From JACVCJ01 sp052437175 (GTDB lineage Bacteria > Bacteroidota > Bacteroidia > CAIKAF01), in NCBI GenBank assembly GCA_052437175.1, contig JBQVOK010000003.1, forward strand, positions 62,001-126,000: DNA of 64,000 nucleotides, given 5' to 3'. The notes under the pieces are model-generated. The model was not told where the DNA came from and made no database searches. It was given only the letters and a program-made list of their open reading frames with translations. This document shows positions 1 to 8,186 of this stretch, piece after piece. Position numbers and translations under genes: made by a program. Numbering within the stretch: the first letter of the stretch is position 1; each line of letters starts with the position of its first letter.

Positions 1-1480
1 CGTAATTCACATCTGTGGCGGCAAAGGCCCCTGACCCTGAATTTACGCTACCGTAACTGATATAGGTACTGGGACTGGTTTCTACGTACCAGAAACCATT
101 GGCGGAACTTCCGAAATCCTGCAGGGTAACCGACTGTACCGGGTCTGTAAGTATGGTATTGAAATTCTCGGAATACAGGATATCTGTATGGGACCCGCTT
201 ACGGTAAGTGGTTGTGCCGCTCCGGTACAGAGGGTCTGATTACCGGAAGGGGTAACGGAATTAAGTGTGGGTGCTGCATTTACCGCAGCCACTACGGCCA
301 TACGGGTATTCGATTCGCAGCTGCCGTTACTGGCCGCCACATAATAGGTAGTTGTAGTACTGACAGAAGGGCTGTTGAACGGCGAGCTAAGCCCGGTAGC
401 CACAGCCGTACCGCCACTTGCCGCAGTATACAGGTTAAAAGTGGCACCCGGGGTGTTGGAAGTAGCTGCCAGCTGTACTGTTCCCGTTCCGCAACGGCTG
501 CCGGGCGTGGTGCCGGTAACCGTTACCGTGCAGCCCGCAGTTACGGAAATGTAGTAGTCCTCCACCTCACCATAGCTGTAACTGGCCTGACAGGGTGTAT
601 TATTGGTACCGTCCATAAGTTTCACACGCATTACGGTATTACCGCTCAGAGCTCCTGCAGGCGCGGTAATGGTTACGTTATGCGTAGCTGCAGCTCCCGC
701 AGAAGTGCCGCACAACTCCCCGGCATCCAAAAAGTCGCCGTCACGGTTCCAGTCGGCAAAAATATAAACGTTGTCGGAAGAATAACCGCCGTTAACACCT
801 ACCGTGATCGTGGATGTAGCCCCGGCAGCAATATTGCCGATGGCGCCGAAGGAAATATAGTTGGCATAATTGCTGCGGCCCGAAGTAATGGTATTGAGCG
901 AACCTCCCACCGAGCTGATATATTCAAAGCTACCGCTGCTGGAAGTAGACCCGCAGTAGCAGGTATACGGCGTACCATTATAGGCCATAAAGCCATCGAC
1001 CTCGAACCGGTTGCTGGCCCTTACGGTCATGTTCAGGCGCACGTAACGCGTAGTGGTGGCCAGTGGCGAACTGTACAGGGTGGCCGTGGTCGGTACGGTG
1101 GCCTGTGTATGGGTGGCAATGGTGGTCCAGGTAACTCCGTCGGGCGATTCCTGTAAAAGTACCGTGCGGTTACCGCTGGCGGAATTGCTGCGCAGGTAAT
1201 ACTGCACATTGGTGGCCGTTCCGCTGAAATTCATCTGCACGTACTGCCCTACACTATTCAGCATGGCCGATGCGCCCCCGCAGGCGTCGAGTGTAGTGGC
1301 CGAACCGCCGGTAGCCCCGCTGAATCCCAGGGGAATGGATGCATTGAAATGCGTGCAATAGGCCGGAAGAATAGCCTGTGCCCGTACACCTGCAATGCCT
1401 GCAGAAGAAAAAAGAAGAATGGCGAAGGCTTTTTTTACGCATGCTTTATGCGCAAACAACGATGGTAGTTTGGGTATCAT
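1..1480 (-). CDS. Secreted GEVED/Ig-like surface protein, partial (C-terminus beyond window)
   Basis: The frame is open from an ATG at 1480 to the window edge, about 492 codons, with the C-terminus missing. Residues 1-31 look like a signal peptide: basic start, then a hydrophobic stretch ending near VRAQA. Residues about 55-175 resemble a discoidin/F5-8-type carbohydrate-binding domain (TTLDACGG, RYVRLNMTVRASNRFEVDGF). A GEVEDYYIS motif near residues 303-311 marks the Bacteroidota GEVED domain. It is followed to about residue 395 by an Ig-like repeat (CGTGTVQLAA, ending TTTTYYVAA). Such architectures are usual for type IX secretion cargo, so a C-terminal sorting domain is expected outside the window; this is inference. 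Function is probably adhesion or glycan binding, and no catalytic domain is visible. A weak -7-like element lies around 1541-1548. Confidence 0.85.
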   Translation of the reverse strand, partial: MIPKLPSLFAHKACVKKAFAILLFSSAGIAGVRAQAILPAYCTHFNASIPLGFSGATGGSATTLDACGGASAMLNSVGQYVQMNFSGTATNVQYYLRSNSASGNRTVLLQESPDGVTWTTIATHTQATVPTTATLYSSPLATTTRYVRLNMTVRASNRFEVDGFMAYNGTPYTCYCGSTSSSGSFEYISSVGGSLNTITSGRSNYANYISFGAIGNIAAGATSTITVGVNGGYSSDNVYIFADWNRDGDFLDAGELCGTSAGAAATHNVTITAPAGALSGNTVMRVKLMDGTNNTPCQASYSYGEVEDYYISVTAGCTVTVTGTTPGSRCGTGTVQLAATSNTPGATFNLYTAASGGTAVATGLSSPFNSPSVSTTTTYYVAASNGSCESNTRMAVVAAVNAAPTLNSVTPSGNQTLCTGAAQPLTVSGSHTDILYSENFNTILTDPVQSVTLQDFGSSANGFWYVETSPSTYISYGSVNSGSGAFAATDVNY

Positions 1481-1897
1481 AGTTTGTTAGTTCAGGTAAT
1501 TCCACACATATTTCCCCTGCATGGAACTTGCCGAACGTGTAACACAAGGGTACGCGCTACCACACGGAGGTCCATGCCGGATCATAAGGCTCGGTAAAGA
1601 GGAAATAAAAAAGTGGATTTTCCTGGAGAGAAAACTGGTGATCAGGGTTACAATTTCGTCCGGTGATGAGGCGGGTTATTTCCGAATCGATCTTATAACG
1701 ATTCCATTTTTGTTAGTTCCTTAACACAATATTAAAAAAATCTTCATGTGCGTTGAAGTTTTTTAACAAAAATCTTTTGTGAATGTGGAAGATCCGGTAA
1801 CCGGCTAAAGCTGTTGTCATTTCGCACATGGCCCGCAGGCAAAGGCATTCAGTCCACCCGAACGGTAGATTTGTGTAACAAATCGGGGCTGAGATAT
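1481..1897. other. Intergenic region, 417 bp
   Basis: The gap lies between the start of the surface protein (1480, minus) and the stop of folE (1898, minus). It should hold the surface protein's promoter, but only a one-mismatch TAnnTTTG-like element is visible on the minus strand near 1541-1548. A short inverted repeat CTGAG...CTCAG overlaps the folE stop without a T-run. A 67-codon plus-strand frame at 1521-1724 has no recognisable protein features and I do not call it. No RNA gene is recognised. Confidence 0.5.
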
Positions 1898-2482
1898 TTA
1901 ACTCAGACGGGAAGAAATAAGGCTCAGGAATTCTTTACGTGTGGGTTCTTTGAGGAATTCGCCCGTAAAAGCCGAAGTTGTGGTAACGCTGTTCTGCTTT
2001 TCCACACCGCGCATCTGCATACACATGTGCGAAGCTTCGATCACCACGGCCACACCGAGGGGTTTCAGCGTGCGGTCGATACAATCGCGTATATCTGTGG
2101 TAAGGCGTTCCTGTACCTGCAGGCGGCGGGCAAATGCGTCTACGATACGGGGAATTTTGCTCAGTCCCACAATGTATCCATTGGGTATATAAGCAATATG
2201 TGCCTTCCCGAAGAAAGGCAGCAGATGGTGCTCGCAAAGGCTGTACATTTCAATATTCTTTACCACCACCATTTCCTGGTAAGGTTCCTGGAACATAGCG
2301 CCCTTCAGAATGGCCTCCGGGTCTTCGCCATAACCGCGGGTAAGGAACTGCAGGGCTTTGGCGGCCCGTTCGGGAGTTTTCAGGAGTCCGTCGCGCCGGG
2401 GGTCCTCACCGATGGAATCAATAAGGGTAAAGTAACTATCGGTCAATATCTTCAGCGAATCGCTTTTTTTATCTTCACTCAT
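1898..2482 (-). CDS. folE: GTP cyclohydrolase I
   Basis: This cytosolic enzyme converts GTP to 7,8-dihydroneopterin triphosphate, the first step of folate and pterin synthesis. The 194-residue protein has the family signature around LCEHHLLPFFGK, which supplies the zinc Cys and His. It also has GLSKIPRIVDAFARRLQVQE, and the second zinc Cys in ASHMCMQMRGV. Length and order fit type I FolE. It starts 3 nt after the stop of the PTPS/QueD homologue and is certainly cotranscribed with it, which suggests a joint role in tetrahydropterin or preQ0 supply. No folB, folK, queE or queC is seen nearby to decide between the two. Confidence 0.96.
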   Translation of the reverse strand: MSEDKKSDSLKILTDSYFTLIDSIGEDPRRDGLLKTPERAAKALQFLTRGYGEDPEAILKGAMFQEPYQEMVVVKNIEMYSLCEHHLLPFFGKAHIAYIPNGYIVGLSKIPRIVDAFARRLQVQERLTTDIRDCIDRTLKPLGVAVVIEASHMCMQMRGVEKQNSVTTTSAFTGEFLKEPTRKEFLSLISSRLS

Positions 2483-2485
2483 GGT

Positions 2486-2902
2486 TTATTCTCCGTAGTA
2501 CTCTACAAAGTTATTTTCGGTTTCGTAGAGTGTTATTTTATAAAGAAAACAGTTGTCAAAGCGGTTGATCTCCGGCTGCAGGATCTTCCAGATCTCCATG
2601 GCCAGTATTTCGGTGGAGGCCATTTTACCTTTCATAAAGGGCACGTCCATATTCAGGTTCTTATGGTCGAGTTCTTCAATGACCCGCTCGCGGATAAGCC
2701 GGCTCAGGAATTTAAGATCGATCACAAAACCGGTGTCCTGCCGCGGGGTGCCTTTTACGGTAACAAAAAGATTAAAATTATGCCCATGCCAGTTCTTATT
2801 GGCACATTTTCCGAAAACGCGTTCATTTTCCTCGTCTGTCCAATCCTCCCGCCACAGCTTGTGTGCAGCATTAAAATGTTCTTTTCTGGTTACGCAGATC
2901 AT
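2486..2902 (-). CDS. 6-pyruvoyl-tetrahydropterin synthase / QueD family protein
   Basis: This 138-residue member of the PTPS/QueD family acts on dihydroneopterin triphosphate made by the adjacent FolE. Zinc-binding His residues are visible in HFNAAHKL and in WHGHNF, and the catalytic Cys lies in FGKCANKN. YETENNFVEYYG is the conserved C-terminal stretch. An ATG 33 nt upstream (2935) is open, but the start at 2902 is preferred because homologues begin with M-x-x-V-T-R-K-E-H-F. In addition, a TATCTTTG promoter element occupies 2920-2927, inside the would-be extension. Whether the product is 6-pyruvoyl-tetrahydropterin or 6-carboxy-tetrahydropterin cannot be decided from the sequence. Confidence 0.92.
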   Translation of the reverse strand: MICVTRKEHFNAAHKLWREDWTDEENERVFGKCANKNWHGHNFNLFVTVKGTPRQDTGFVIDLKFLSRLIRERVIEELDHKNLNMDVPFMKGKMASTEILAMEIWKILQPEINRFDNCFLYKITLYETENNFVEYYGE

Positions 2903-2919
2903 CTGTACAAATTCGGGCA

Positions 2920-2927
2920 CAAAGATA
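2920..2927 (-). promoter_or_regulatory. Promoter -7 element of the PTPS-folE operon
   Basis: The minus strand reads TATCTTTG, an exact match to the Bacteroidota -7 consensus TAnnTTTG. It ends 17 nt before the ATG at 2902. It fixes the start codon, because the longer frame would place the promoter inside the gene. Confidence 0.7.
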
Positions 2928-2952
2928 CTATCCAAACTTCACTTTCGGAACT

Positions 2953-3699
2953 TTATTCGTTGCGTGTAAGCGAGCCAAGCACGGATTTACCGTTATCGAA
3001 ACGCCCCCGCAGCACGGTACCGTCGGGGTAGTGAAAAATTCCCTCGCCGTGGTACTGATCGTGCGACCAGCCGCCCTTATATACCACACCCGAAGCTTTA
3101 AAGGTATAGGTACCCTGTCCGTGCCGCAGACCGCGTACCCAGGTACCTTCGTACACATCGCCCGAGGCATACCACATGGTGCCTTCGCCCTGGTAGCGGC
3201 CCAGTTCGAAATTGCCCGCGTAGGTATTCCCGTCCGGCAGGCGCAGGTTTCCCTTTCCATGGTAAACATCGGCAAAAAAGAGGCCCTGGTAGGTTTCTCC
3301 GCTGCTCCAGACCAGCGTACCCCGGCCCTGTTTCCTGCCTTCGAAAAAAGCGCCTTCGTACCAGGTACTGTCTGCAAAAATCAGGATGCCATGCCGGTGG
3401 TACTGGTCATTCTGCCAGAACCCCCGGTATACCGTGCCGTTGGCATAGTGTATCTCGCCCATGCCGTTGCGCTGGCCGGCTTTGAACTCACCCGTGTACA
3501 CGTCTCCGTTTACCCAGGTGTAGGTACCGCTTCCGTTAAATTTTCCGTCTTTGAACTGCCCGGTATACGTGCTTCCATCGGGAAAGCTCAGTGTGCCTTC
3601 TCCCTGGTAGGTGCCTTTGCGTATGGCTCCCTTTTGTGCATACAAAGCGCTGAAAGACAGCAGCCCCGTGCATAAAAGTATGATGAACCGGGTTTTCAT
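2953..3699 (-). CDS. Secreted MORN-repeat protein
   Basis: A signal peptide is visible (MKTRFIILLCTGLLSFSALYAQ). It is followed by about nine MORN repeats of roughly 23 residues, of the form G-x-Y-x-G-x-W/F-x-x-G-x-x-x-G-x-G, running almost to the C-terminus of the 248-residue protein. The repeats form a beta-sheet solenoid; no enzymatic domain follows. The start at 3699 is chosen over an in-frame ATG at 3738 because of the signal peptide and a TATCTTTG -7 element at 3707-3714, only 7 nt upstream. The role is unknown. Bacteroidota MORN proteins are often periplasmic or surface scaffolds, and that is all that can be inferred. Confidence 0.85.
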   Translation of the reverse strand: MKTRFIILLCTGLLSFSALYAQKGAIRKGTYQGEGTLSFPDGSTYTGQFKDGKFNGSGTYTWVNGDVYTGEFKAGQRNGMGEIHYANGTVYRGFWQNDQYHRHGILIFADSTWYEGAFFEGRKQGRGTLVWSSGETYQGLFFADVYHGKGNLRLPDGNTYAGNFELGRYQGEGTMWYASGDVYEGTWVRGLRHGQGTYTFKASGVVYKGGWSHDQYHGEGIFHYPDGTVLRGRFDNGKSVLGSLTRNE

Positions 3700-3706
3700 G
3701 GTATTA

Positions 3707-3714
3707 CAAAGATA
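3707..3714 (-). promoter_or_regulatory. Promoter -7 element of the MORN gene
   Basis: The minus strand carries an exact TATCTTTG match to the consensus TAnnTTTG. It ends 7 nt before the start at 3699, so the transcript would have almost no leader. Confidence 0.65.
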
Positions 3715-3821
3715 TAAAAAGCCGGGCCTGACTAACAAACCCTGTCGTCTTTAAAAAGATGTTAAGTAGTGAGGACCTGTGCTGCCACATACGTTTCACT
3801 TTCATTATAAAGATCTGACCA

Positions 3822-6230
3822 TCAGATTTTTTCTTTGAAAATCCGCCGCGTATACAGCTTCACGGACAGACTGACCACGCTGACCACCGTAACCGAGCTG
3901 AGCGGCATCAGTATGGCGGCAAACACGGGCGAAAGTCCCCCCCTCACAGCCACGGCTATGCCCAGCACATTGTACAGGAGACTGATGGCAAAACCCAGGC
4001 GTATAGACCCGATACTGCGGCGGGCCAGCTTCATGAACTGCTGCAGATGAGCAAAGGAACGGGCTTCCAGTATGGCGTCGGCCGCCGGACAGAACTGGTT
4101 GTTGTTGTCGGTGATGCTGATACCCATGCGGGCTACTTTAAGTGCTCCGGCATCGTTGAGCCCGTCGCCCAGCATCAGCACCTGTTCGCCGCGCCGCTGA
4201 AGGGCCTCCACATATTCGAGCTTTTGTGCGGGACTGCAGCGGAAATGCATTTCCGTACCCGCAGGGAACAGCTGCTGCAGGCGCTCCTGTTCTGCGTCCG
4301 AATCGCCCGAAAGGATCGTGAAACGATACGATCTTTTCATACTTTTCAGCAGTTGCGGCAATCCTTCTCGATATACATTGCTAAAGAGGAAACAACCCAG
4401 CAGTTGTCCGTTCTCACTGTAAAAAACACTGGTAAATCCGGCATTGTTGGCTGCCGTTCCGCAGAATTCTGCCGAACCCAGCCGGTAGGTATTCCCGTTT
4501 ACCCGGGCCTCAATACCCCGACCGGCCTGTTCACTGTAGGTTTCCAGGATCAGGCGCTCTTCTTCCTGCATCTGTTCGTTCAGGGCCCTGCTCAGCGGGT
4601 GCGTGGAATGTGATACCATAGAGGCCAGGATGCGTTGCTGAATGGCACTGAGTGCGGCTCCCTGCCAGTGTGGAATACTTTTTTCGGGCACGGTAAGCGT
4701 ACCCGTTTTATCAAAGACCACGTGCGTAATGTCGGTAAGCAGTTCAGCCGATTCGGCATTTTTAAGAAAGAGTCCTTTTTTAGCGGCCTGGCGGATGAAG
4801 GTCCCGAACCCGAAGGGCGCCGCCAGTCCCAGTGCACAGGGGCAGGCGATGATGAGCACGGCCGTGAGTGCGTTAACGCCCGTTCCCCAGCCGCTGCCGT
4901 ACAGACCGTGCCAGAGCAGGGCCCCCAGTGCAATAAGCAGGATGAGCGGGGTAAAATAATAACTGAGCCGGTCGGTAATATTCCGTATTACAGCCCCTTT
5001 TTTCTGAAAAGCCTGGTGATTCCAGAGTTGCGTAAGGTGTCCGTCGGCCATTTCTTTTTCTACCCGAAAGCGGGCGGCGGCGCCCTGTACCTTACAGCCG
5101 GCGTAGGCGCGTTCGCCGCGCTGTATATGCACCTCGCGCGACTCACCGGTAACAAAGGACGCATCCAGGTGTACCTCCGCATCCAGCAGGATACTGTCGG
5201 CCGGTATAATTTCCTGGTTCTTCACCCGGATGCGGTCTCCGGGCCGTATATCCGTTACCGGCACATATTCCCAGTCGCTGCCTTTTTCGCGTTGCACCGA
5301 AATGGGGAAATACGAAGTATAATCGCGGTCGAAAGAAATGCCCTCGTAGGTTTTCTGCTGAAAGGCGCGGCCGATGCTCATAAAGAAGATCAGTCCGCAA
5401 AAGGAGTCGAGATAGCCCGGCCCCAGGTCCAGTGCTATTTCTACCAGGCTGCGGCCAAACAGTACAATAATGCCCAGGGCAATGGGTATGTCTATGTTGA
5501 GCGTGCGGGAACGCAGGGCATTCCAGCCCGAGCGCAGGTATTCCATCGAACTGTAGAGCAATACCGGCAGGGCAAAGGCAATATTGGCCAGGCGAAAGAA
5601 CAGCGCAAAACCCGGGGTATGGGTCATGGCGGCATCAAAATACTCGGGCAGGCTCAGCAGCATGATGTTCCCGAATCCAAAACCCGCCACCCCGATGCGG
5701 TACCAGTGCCTGCGGTCGCGCTTCTTCTTTTCCTTTTTGAGGTCGGCACTGTGAAAAACAGGGCCATAGCCCAGGCTGTCGAGCGTGCAGGCCAGCTGGC
5801 GGAACGAGATCTCTGCATGCAGGAACTGCACGGTAAGCTGCTTCTGCACAAAGTCTACCGAGCTGTATTGTACGCCGGGCACCAGCACCTGCAGGTTTTC
5901 CAGCAACCATATACAGGAGCTGCAGTGTATCTGTGGGATGTACAGCACTACGCGGGCCACTTCATCATCGCGGTACTGCAGCAGGCGATCGGCCATGGCC
6001 GGCTCGTCCAGGAAGGCAAAACCGTCTTCGCGGCGGTTGCGCATACTGGCACCGGCACCCTGGTTCAGTTCGTAGTATTCGCAAAGGCCGTTCTCTGTAA
6101 AAAGGCTGTACACATTGCGGCAGCCCGCGCAGCAAAAAGTTTTATCGTCGTAGGCGATCTCTTCCTGCAGACAGGGATCGCCGCAGTGGTAGCAAAGGGT
6201 CCGGGAGGTAGCCGGATGCAATACTTTCAT
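3822..6230 (-). CDS. ccoI: Copper-translocating P1B-type ATPase for cbb3 oxidase assembly
   Basis: This inner-membrane heavy-metal P-type ATPase has 802 residues. The N-terminus holds the Cys-rich metal-binding domain of FixI/CcoI proteins (C13, C16, C20, then C33, C34, C37). An HMA-like IHCSSC site follows at 103-106. The phosphatase loop TGE is at 361-363, the transmembrane CPC metal site at 463-465, and the phosphorylation motif DKTGTLT begins at D507. A GDGLNDAGAL hinge comes near the end. CcoI exports copper for maturation of the cbb3 oxidase; here it lies about 44 kb from the cco operon rather than inside it. The start at 6230 (MKVLHP) is preferred over 6251, because a near-consensus -7 element (GAACTTTG, 6251-6258) overlaps the longer start. 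Confidence 0.92.
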   Translation of the reverse strand: MKVLHPATSRTLCYHCGDPCLQEEIAYDDKTFCCAGCRNVYSLFTENGLCEYYELNQGAGASMRNRREDGFAFLDEPAMADRLLQYRDDEVARVVLYIPQIHCSSCIWLLENLQVLVPGVQYSSVDFVQKQLTVQFLHAEISFRQLACTLDSLGYGPVFHSADLKKEKKKRDRRHWYRIGVAGFGFGNIMLLSLPEYFDAAMTHTPGFALFFRLANIAFALPVLLYSSMEYLRSGWNALRSRTLNIDIPIALGIIVLFGRSLVEIALDLGPGYLDSFCGLIFFMSIGRAFQQKTYEGISFDRDYTSYFPISVQREKGSDWEYVPVTDIRPGDRIRVKNQEIIPADSILLDAEVHLDASFVTGESREVHIQRGERAYAGCKVQGAAARFRVEKEMADGHLTQLWNHQAFQKKGAVIRNITDRLSYYFTPLILLIALGALLWHGLYGSGWGTGVNALTAVLIIACPCALGLAAPFGFGTFIRQAAKKGLFLKNAESAELLTDITHVVFDKTGTLTVPEKSIPHWQGAALSAIQQRILASMVSHSTHPLSRALNEQMQEEERLILETYSEQAGRGIEARVNGNTYRLGSAEFCGTAANNAGFTSVFYSENGQLLGCFLFSNVYREGLPQLLKSMKRSYRFTILSGDSDAEQERLQQLFPAGTEMHFRCSPAQKLEYVEALQRRGEQVLMLGDGLNDAGALKVARMGISITDNNNQFCPAADAILEARSFAHLQQFMKLARRSIGSIRLGFAISLLYNVLGIAVAVRGGLSPVFAAILMPLSSVTVVSVVSLSVKLYTRRIFKEKI

Positions 6231-6290
6231 GTGTGCTGAGATTAACACCACAAAGTTCCGCAGAAAGAACGGCCGAAACTATGACGATGG

Positions 6291-6794
6291 TCAGTCTCCC
6301 AGCTTTTTGAGCATAATAAAATCGTTCATGAAAAAGCCGCCCCCGATATCGAAGTCTGCCGCCTTTTCGATCTTAAAGCCCTGTTTAAAATAGAAATTCA
6401 GCGGACGTATATTCATCCGGTTCACCTGCAAACGCACTTCTTTACAGCCATGGGCGCCCAGGTACGCCAGGGCTTCGTGCATCATAGCCGCTGCAACACC
6501 CCTGCCCCGCTGTTCCAGGGCCAGGTAAAATTTGGGAATGTACCCGCTTCCGTCTTCCTTAACCTGCACGGAAAAAAAGCCCAGCGCCCTGTCGTTAATG
6601 TGGCATATATAAAATACCTGTCCTTCGTCTATCTGGCGTTCCAGTTCAAATTCGGAGTACATCCCCTGCAGCATATATTCTACCTGTTCCGTGCCGATGA
6701 TGGCCGGGTAATGTTCCCTCCAGATGAGTTCTGCCAGGCGCCGGATCAGGGGCACATCGTTTTTTGAAGCTCTGCGGATGCTACATTCCTGCAT
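6291..6794 (-). CDS. GNAT-family N-acetyltransferase
   Basis: The 167-residue protein has the GNAT fold. The acetyl-CoA pyrophosphate loop is seen as QRGRGVAAAMM near residues 94-104, followed by the late beta strand region VRLQVNRMNIRPLNFYFKQGFK. The substrate is not predictable. The start codon lies only 18 nt from the divergent start of the small lipoprotein gene at 6813, so its promoter must sit inside that neighbour's coding sequence. Confidence 0.9.
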   Translation of the reverse strand: MQECSIRRASKNDVPLIRRLAELIWREHYPAIIGTEQVEYMLQGMYSEFELERQIDEGQVFYICHINDRALGFFSVQVKEDGSGYIPKFYLALEQRGRGVAAAMMHEALAYLGAHGCKEVRLQVNRMNIRPLNFYFKQGFKIEKAADFDIGGGFFMNDFIMLKKLGD

Positions 6795-6801
6795 AAAATG
6801 G

Positions 6802-6809
6802 TAACTTTG
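6802..6809 (+). promoter_or_regulatory. Promoter -7 element of the small lipoprotein gene
   Basis: TAACTTTG matches the consensus TAnnTTTG exactly and ends 3 nt before the ATG at 6813. This implies a leaderless or nearly leaderless mRNA. Confidence 0.6.
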
Positions 6810-6812
6810 AAT

Positions 6813-7271
6813 ATGCGAACCTACAAAACTTTATTTATTCTTTCTGTAACTGCACTTGCTGCCGGGTGTAAAACGGCACAAAAAGCCACACCGGTAAAGA
6901 CCGAATTTGTATTTAAGGTACAGGTGCAGGAAAAATACTGCGGCGGGGCCCGAATCAGCGATGAAATGCGACTTGATTTTGAAAAACAGAAACCCTTCCG
7001 CAACGGCGACCTGGTGCTGGTGAACGATGCCCGTAAAGATTCGGTACGTCTCTTCCTGAATGCCGACGGCAGCGGGCGGCTTACCCTGCAACCGGCCCTG
7101 TATAAAGTATTTTTTGCAGAAAAGACCGATACGCCCGACCGGGCCGACATGCGCAGCTGTCCCGAATGGAAGTTCCGTGCCGATACCATCATCGACCTGG
7201 TTCCGGGCCGTACATTGCTGGAACTGCAACTTTACAAAGGCTGTAATCCCTGCCTGCCGCCACGTCCCTGA
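6813..7271 (+). CDS. Small lipoprotein of unknown function
   Basis: The 152-residue protein carries a lipoprotein signal (MRTYKTLFILSVTALAAGC) with the lipobox LAAGC, so it should be a membrane-anchored lipoprotein. The mature part has no family I recognise. It has four further Cys residues (YCGG, RSCPEW, GCNPC) that could form disulfides. The start at 6813 is preferred over 6798 because the signal peptide begins there and a TAACTTTG element occupies 6802-6809. It ends exactly where the convergent DUF1295 gene ends, and the two stop codons form the palindrome TGATCA. Confidence 0.8.
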   Translation: MRTYKTLFILSVTALAAGCKTAQKATPVKTEFVFKVQVQEKYCGGARISDEMRLDFEKQKPFRNGDLVLVNDARKDSVRLFLNADGSGRLTLQPALYKVFFAEKTDTPDRADMRSCPEWKFRADTIIDLVPGRTLLELQLYKGCNPCLPPRP

Positions 7272-8159
7272 TCAGCTGCCCGGCTTCATGAAAATGGGCA
7301 GGAAAACAGGCGTTTTCTTCTGGTAGTTTTTGTACTCGGGGCGTTTTTGCAGCATGTGTTTTTCCATAATGGGTATGGAAGCCAGGCGGAACATGGCATA
7401 CATAGCCAGTACCCCTACGCCCGTCCAGGCGTAATCCCAGCGGGCGCTGAGCCCGAAAGCGTACACGCCCAGCCAGAACAGCAGTTCGCCCAGGTAATTG
7501 GGATGCCGGCTGTACTTCCACAAGCCGCCCTGCATAAATTCGCCCGGAGCTTTGATGCGCTTCCGGAACAGGCGCAGCTGTTCGTCAGAGATGAGCGATA
7601 CCATGGCCCCGGAAAGGCAGATGGCAAAGGCAATGATATCGTAACCGTTCACTTCATTGCCCGGCAGTGACATGGCCGGGTACATGGGCAGACAGCCCAG
7701 GAATACCTGCACTGTAGGGAAAAAGTGGATCCCGAACCAGTCGATGGCCAGTTTTTTGGCTTTGTTGCCCTGTTTCAGCATGCCGTAGCGCCAGTCTTCG
7801 TGGCGTATGCCCGGCCAGCCGCGGGCCCAGTTCAGGGTAAGCCGCAAACCCCATACCTGCACGGCAATGAACAGCAGCACCTGGCGGAAACTATCGGCAT
7901 CCGGCAGCGCCACCTGGGCAAAATAAAACACGAATACCATGGGCGCCACGCTCCAGTAGGCATCGTAAAAACTGCTGTTCTTAAATCCCAGGCTGAAGAG
8001 CCAGATCACAAAGGTGGCCGTTACGTCGGCAATGAACAGTTTCCACAACGGGTGCATTTCCGGCAGGGCATACAGCACTCCGCTTCCGGCCCCGAAGGCC
8101 GTAAGATAGGCTATGGCAATAAGAATAAAGGAAAAGGAACGGGTATAGTTAGCTTTCAT
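7272..8159 (-). CDS. DUF1295 membrane protein (steroid 5-alpha-reductase/ICMT-like)
   Basis: This polytopic membrane protein of 295 residues has the DUF1295 signature: ISDEQLRLFRKR, then GLWKYSRHPNYLGELLFWLGVY near residues 220-240. RHPNYLGE is the cofactor-binding motif shared with isoprenylcysteine methyltransferases and sterol reductases. About eight hydrophobic segments are visible. The substrate is unknown; lipid or isoprenoid modification or reduction is a family-level inference. The start at 8159 is supported by a TAAATTTG -7 element at 8179-8186. Confidence 0.88.
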   Translation of the reverse strand: MKANYTRSFSFILIAIAYLTAFGAGSGVLYALPEMHPLWKLFIADVTATFVIWLFSLGFKNSSFYDAYWSVAPMVFVFYFAQVALPDADSFRQVLLFIAVQVWGLRLTLNWARGWPGIRHEDWRYGMLKQGNKAKKLAIDWFGIHFFPTVQVFLGCLPMYPAMSLPGNEVNGYDIIAFAICLSGAMVSLISDEQLRLFRKRIKAPGEFMQGGLWKYSRHPNYLGELLFWLGVYAFGLSARWDYAWTGVGVLAMYAMFRLASIPIMEKHMLQKRPEYKNYQKKTPVFLPIFMKPGS

Positions 8160-8178
8160 ATCGTGCAAAATGGCCGCG

Positions 8179-8186
8179 CAAATTTA
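8179..8186 (-). promoter_or_regulatory. Promoter -7 element of the DUF1295 gene
   Basis: The minus strand reads TAAATTTG, an exact TAnnTTTG match 19 nt before the start at 8159. It overlaps the stop codon of rnc, so the DUF1295 gene probably has its own transcript start at the end of the acpP-fabF-rnc operon. Confidence 0.6.

Noticed and set aside
1521..1724. Possible 67-residue gene in the first intergenic region
   Set aside because: No promoter box, no recognisable motif, and no partner gene; more likely chance.
1866..1873. TAGATTTG promoter-like element on the plus strand
   Set aside because: It points into the 3' end of folE on the opposite strand and no plus-strand gene follows.
4635..6239. 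534-codon open frame antisense to ccoI
   Set aside because: It is a composition shadow of the high-GC ccoI gene, has no recognisable domains, and the opposite strand encodes a complete P-type ATPase.
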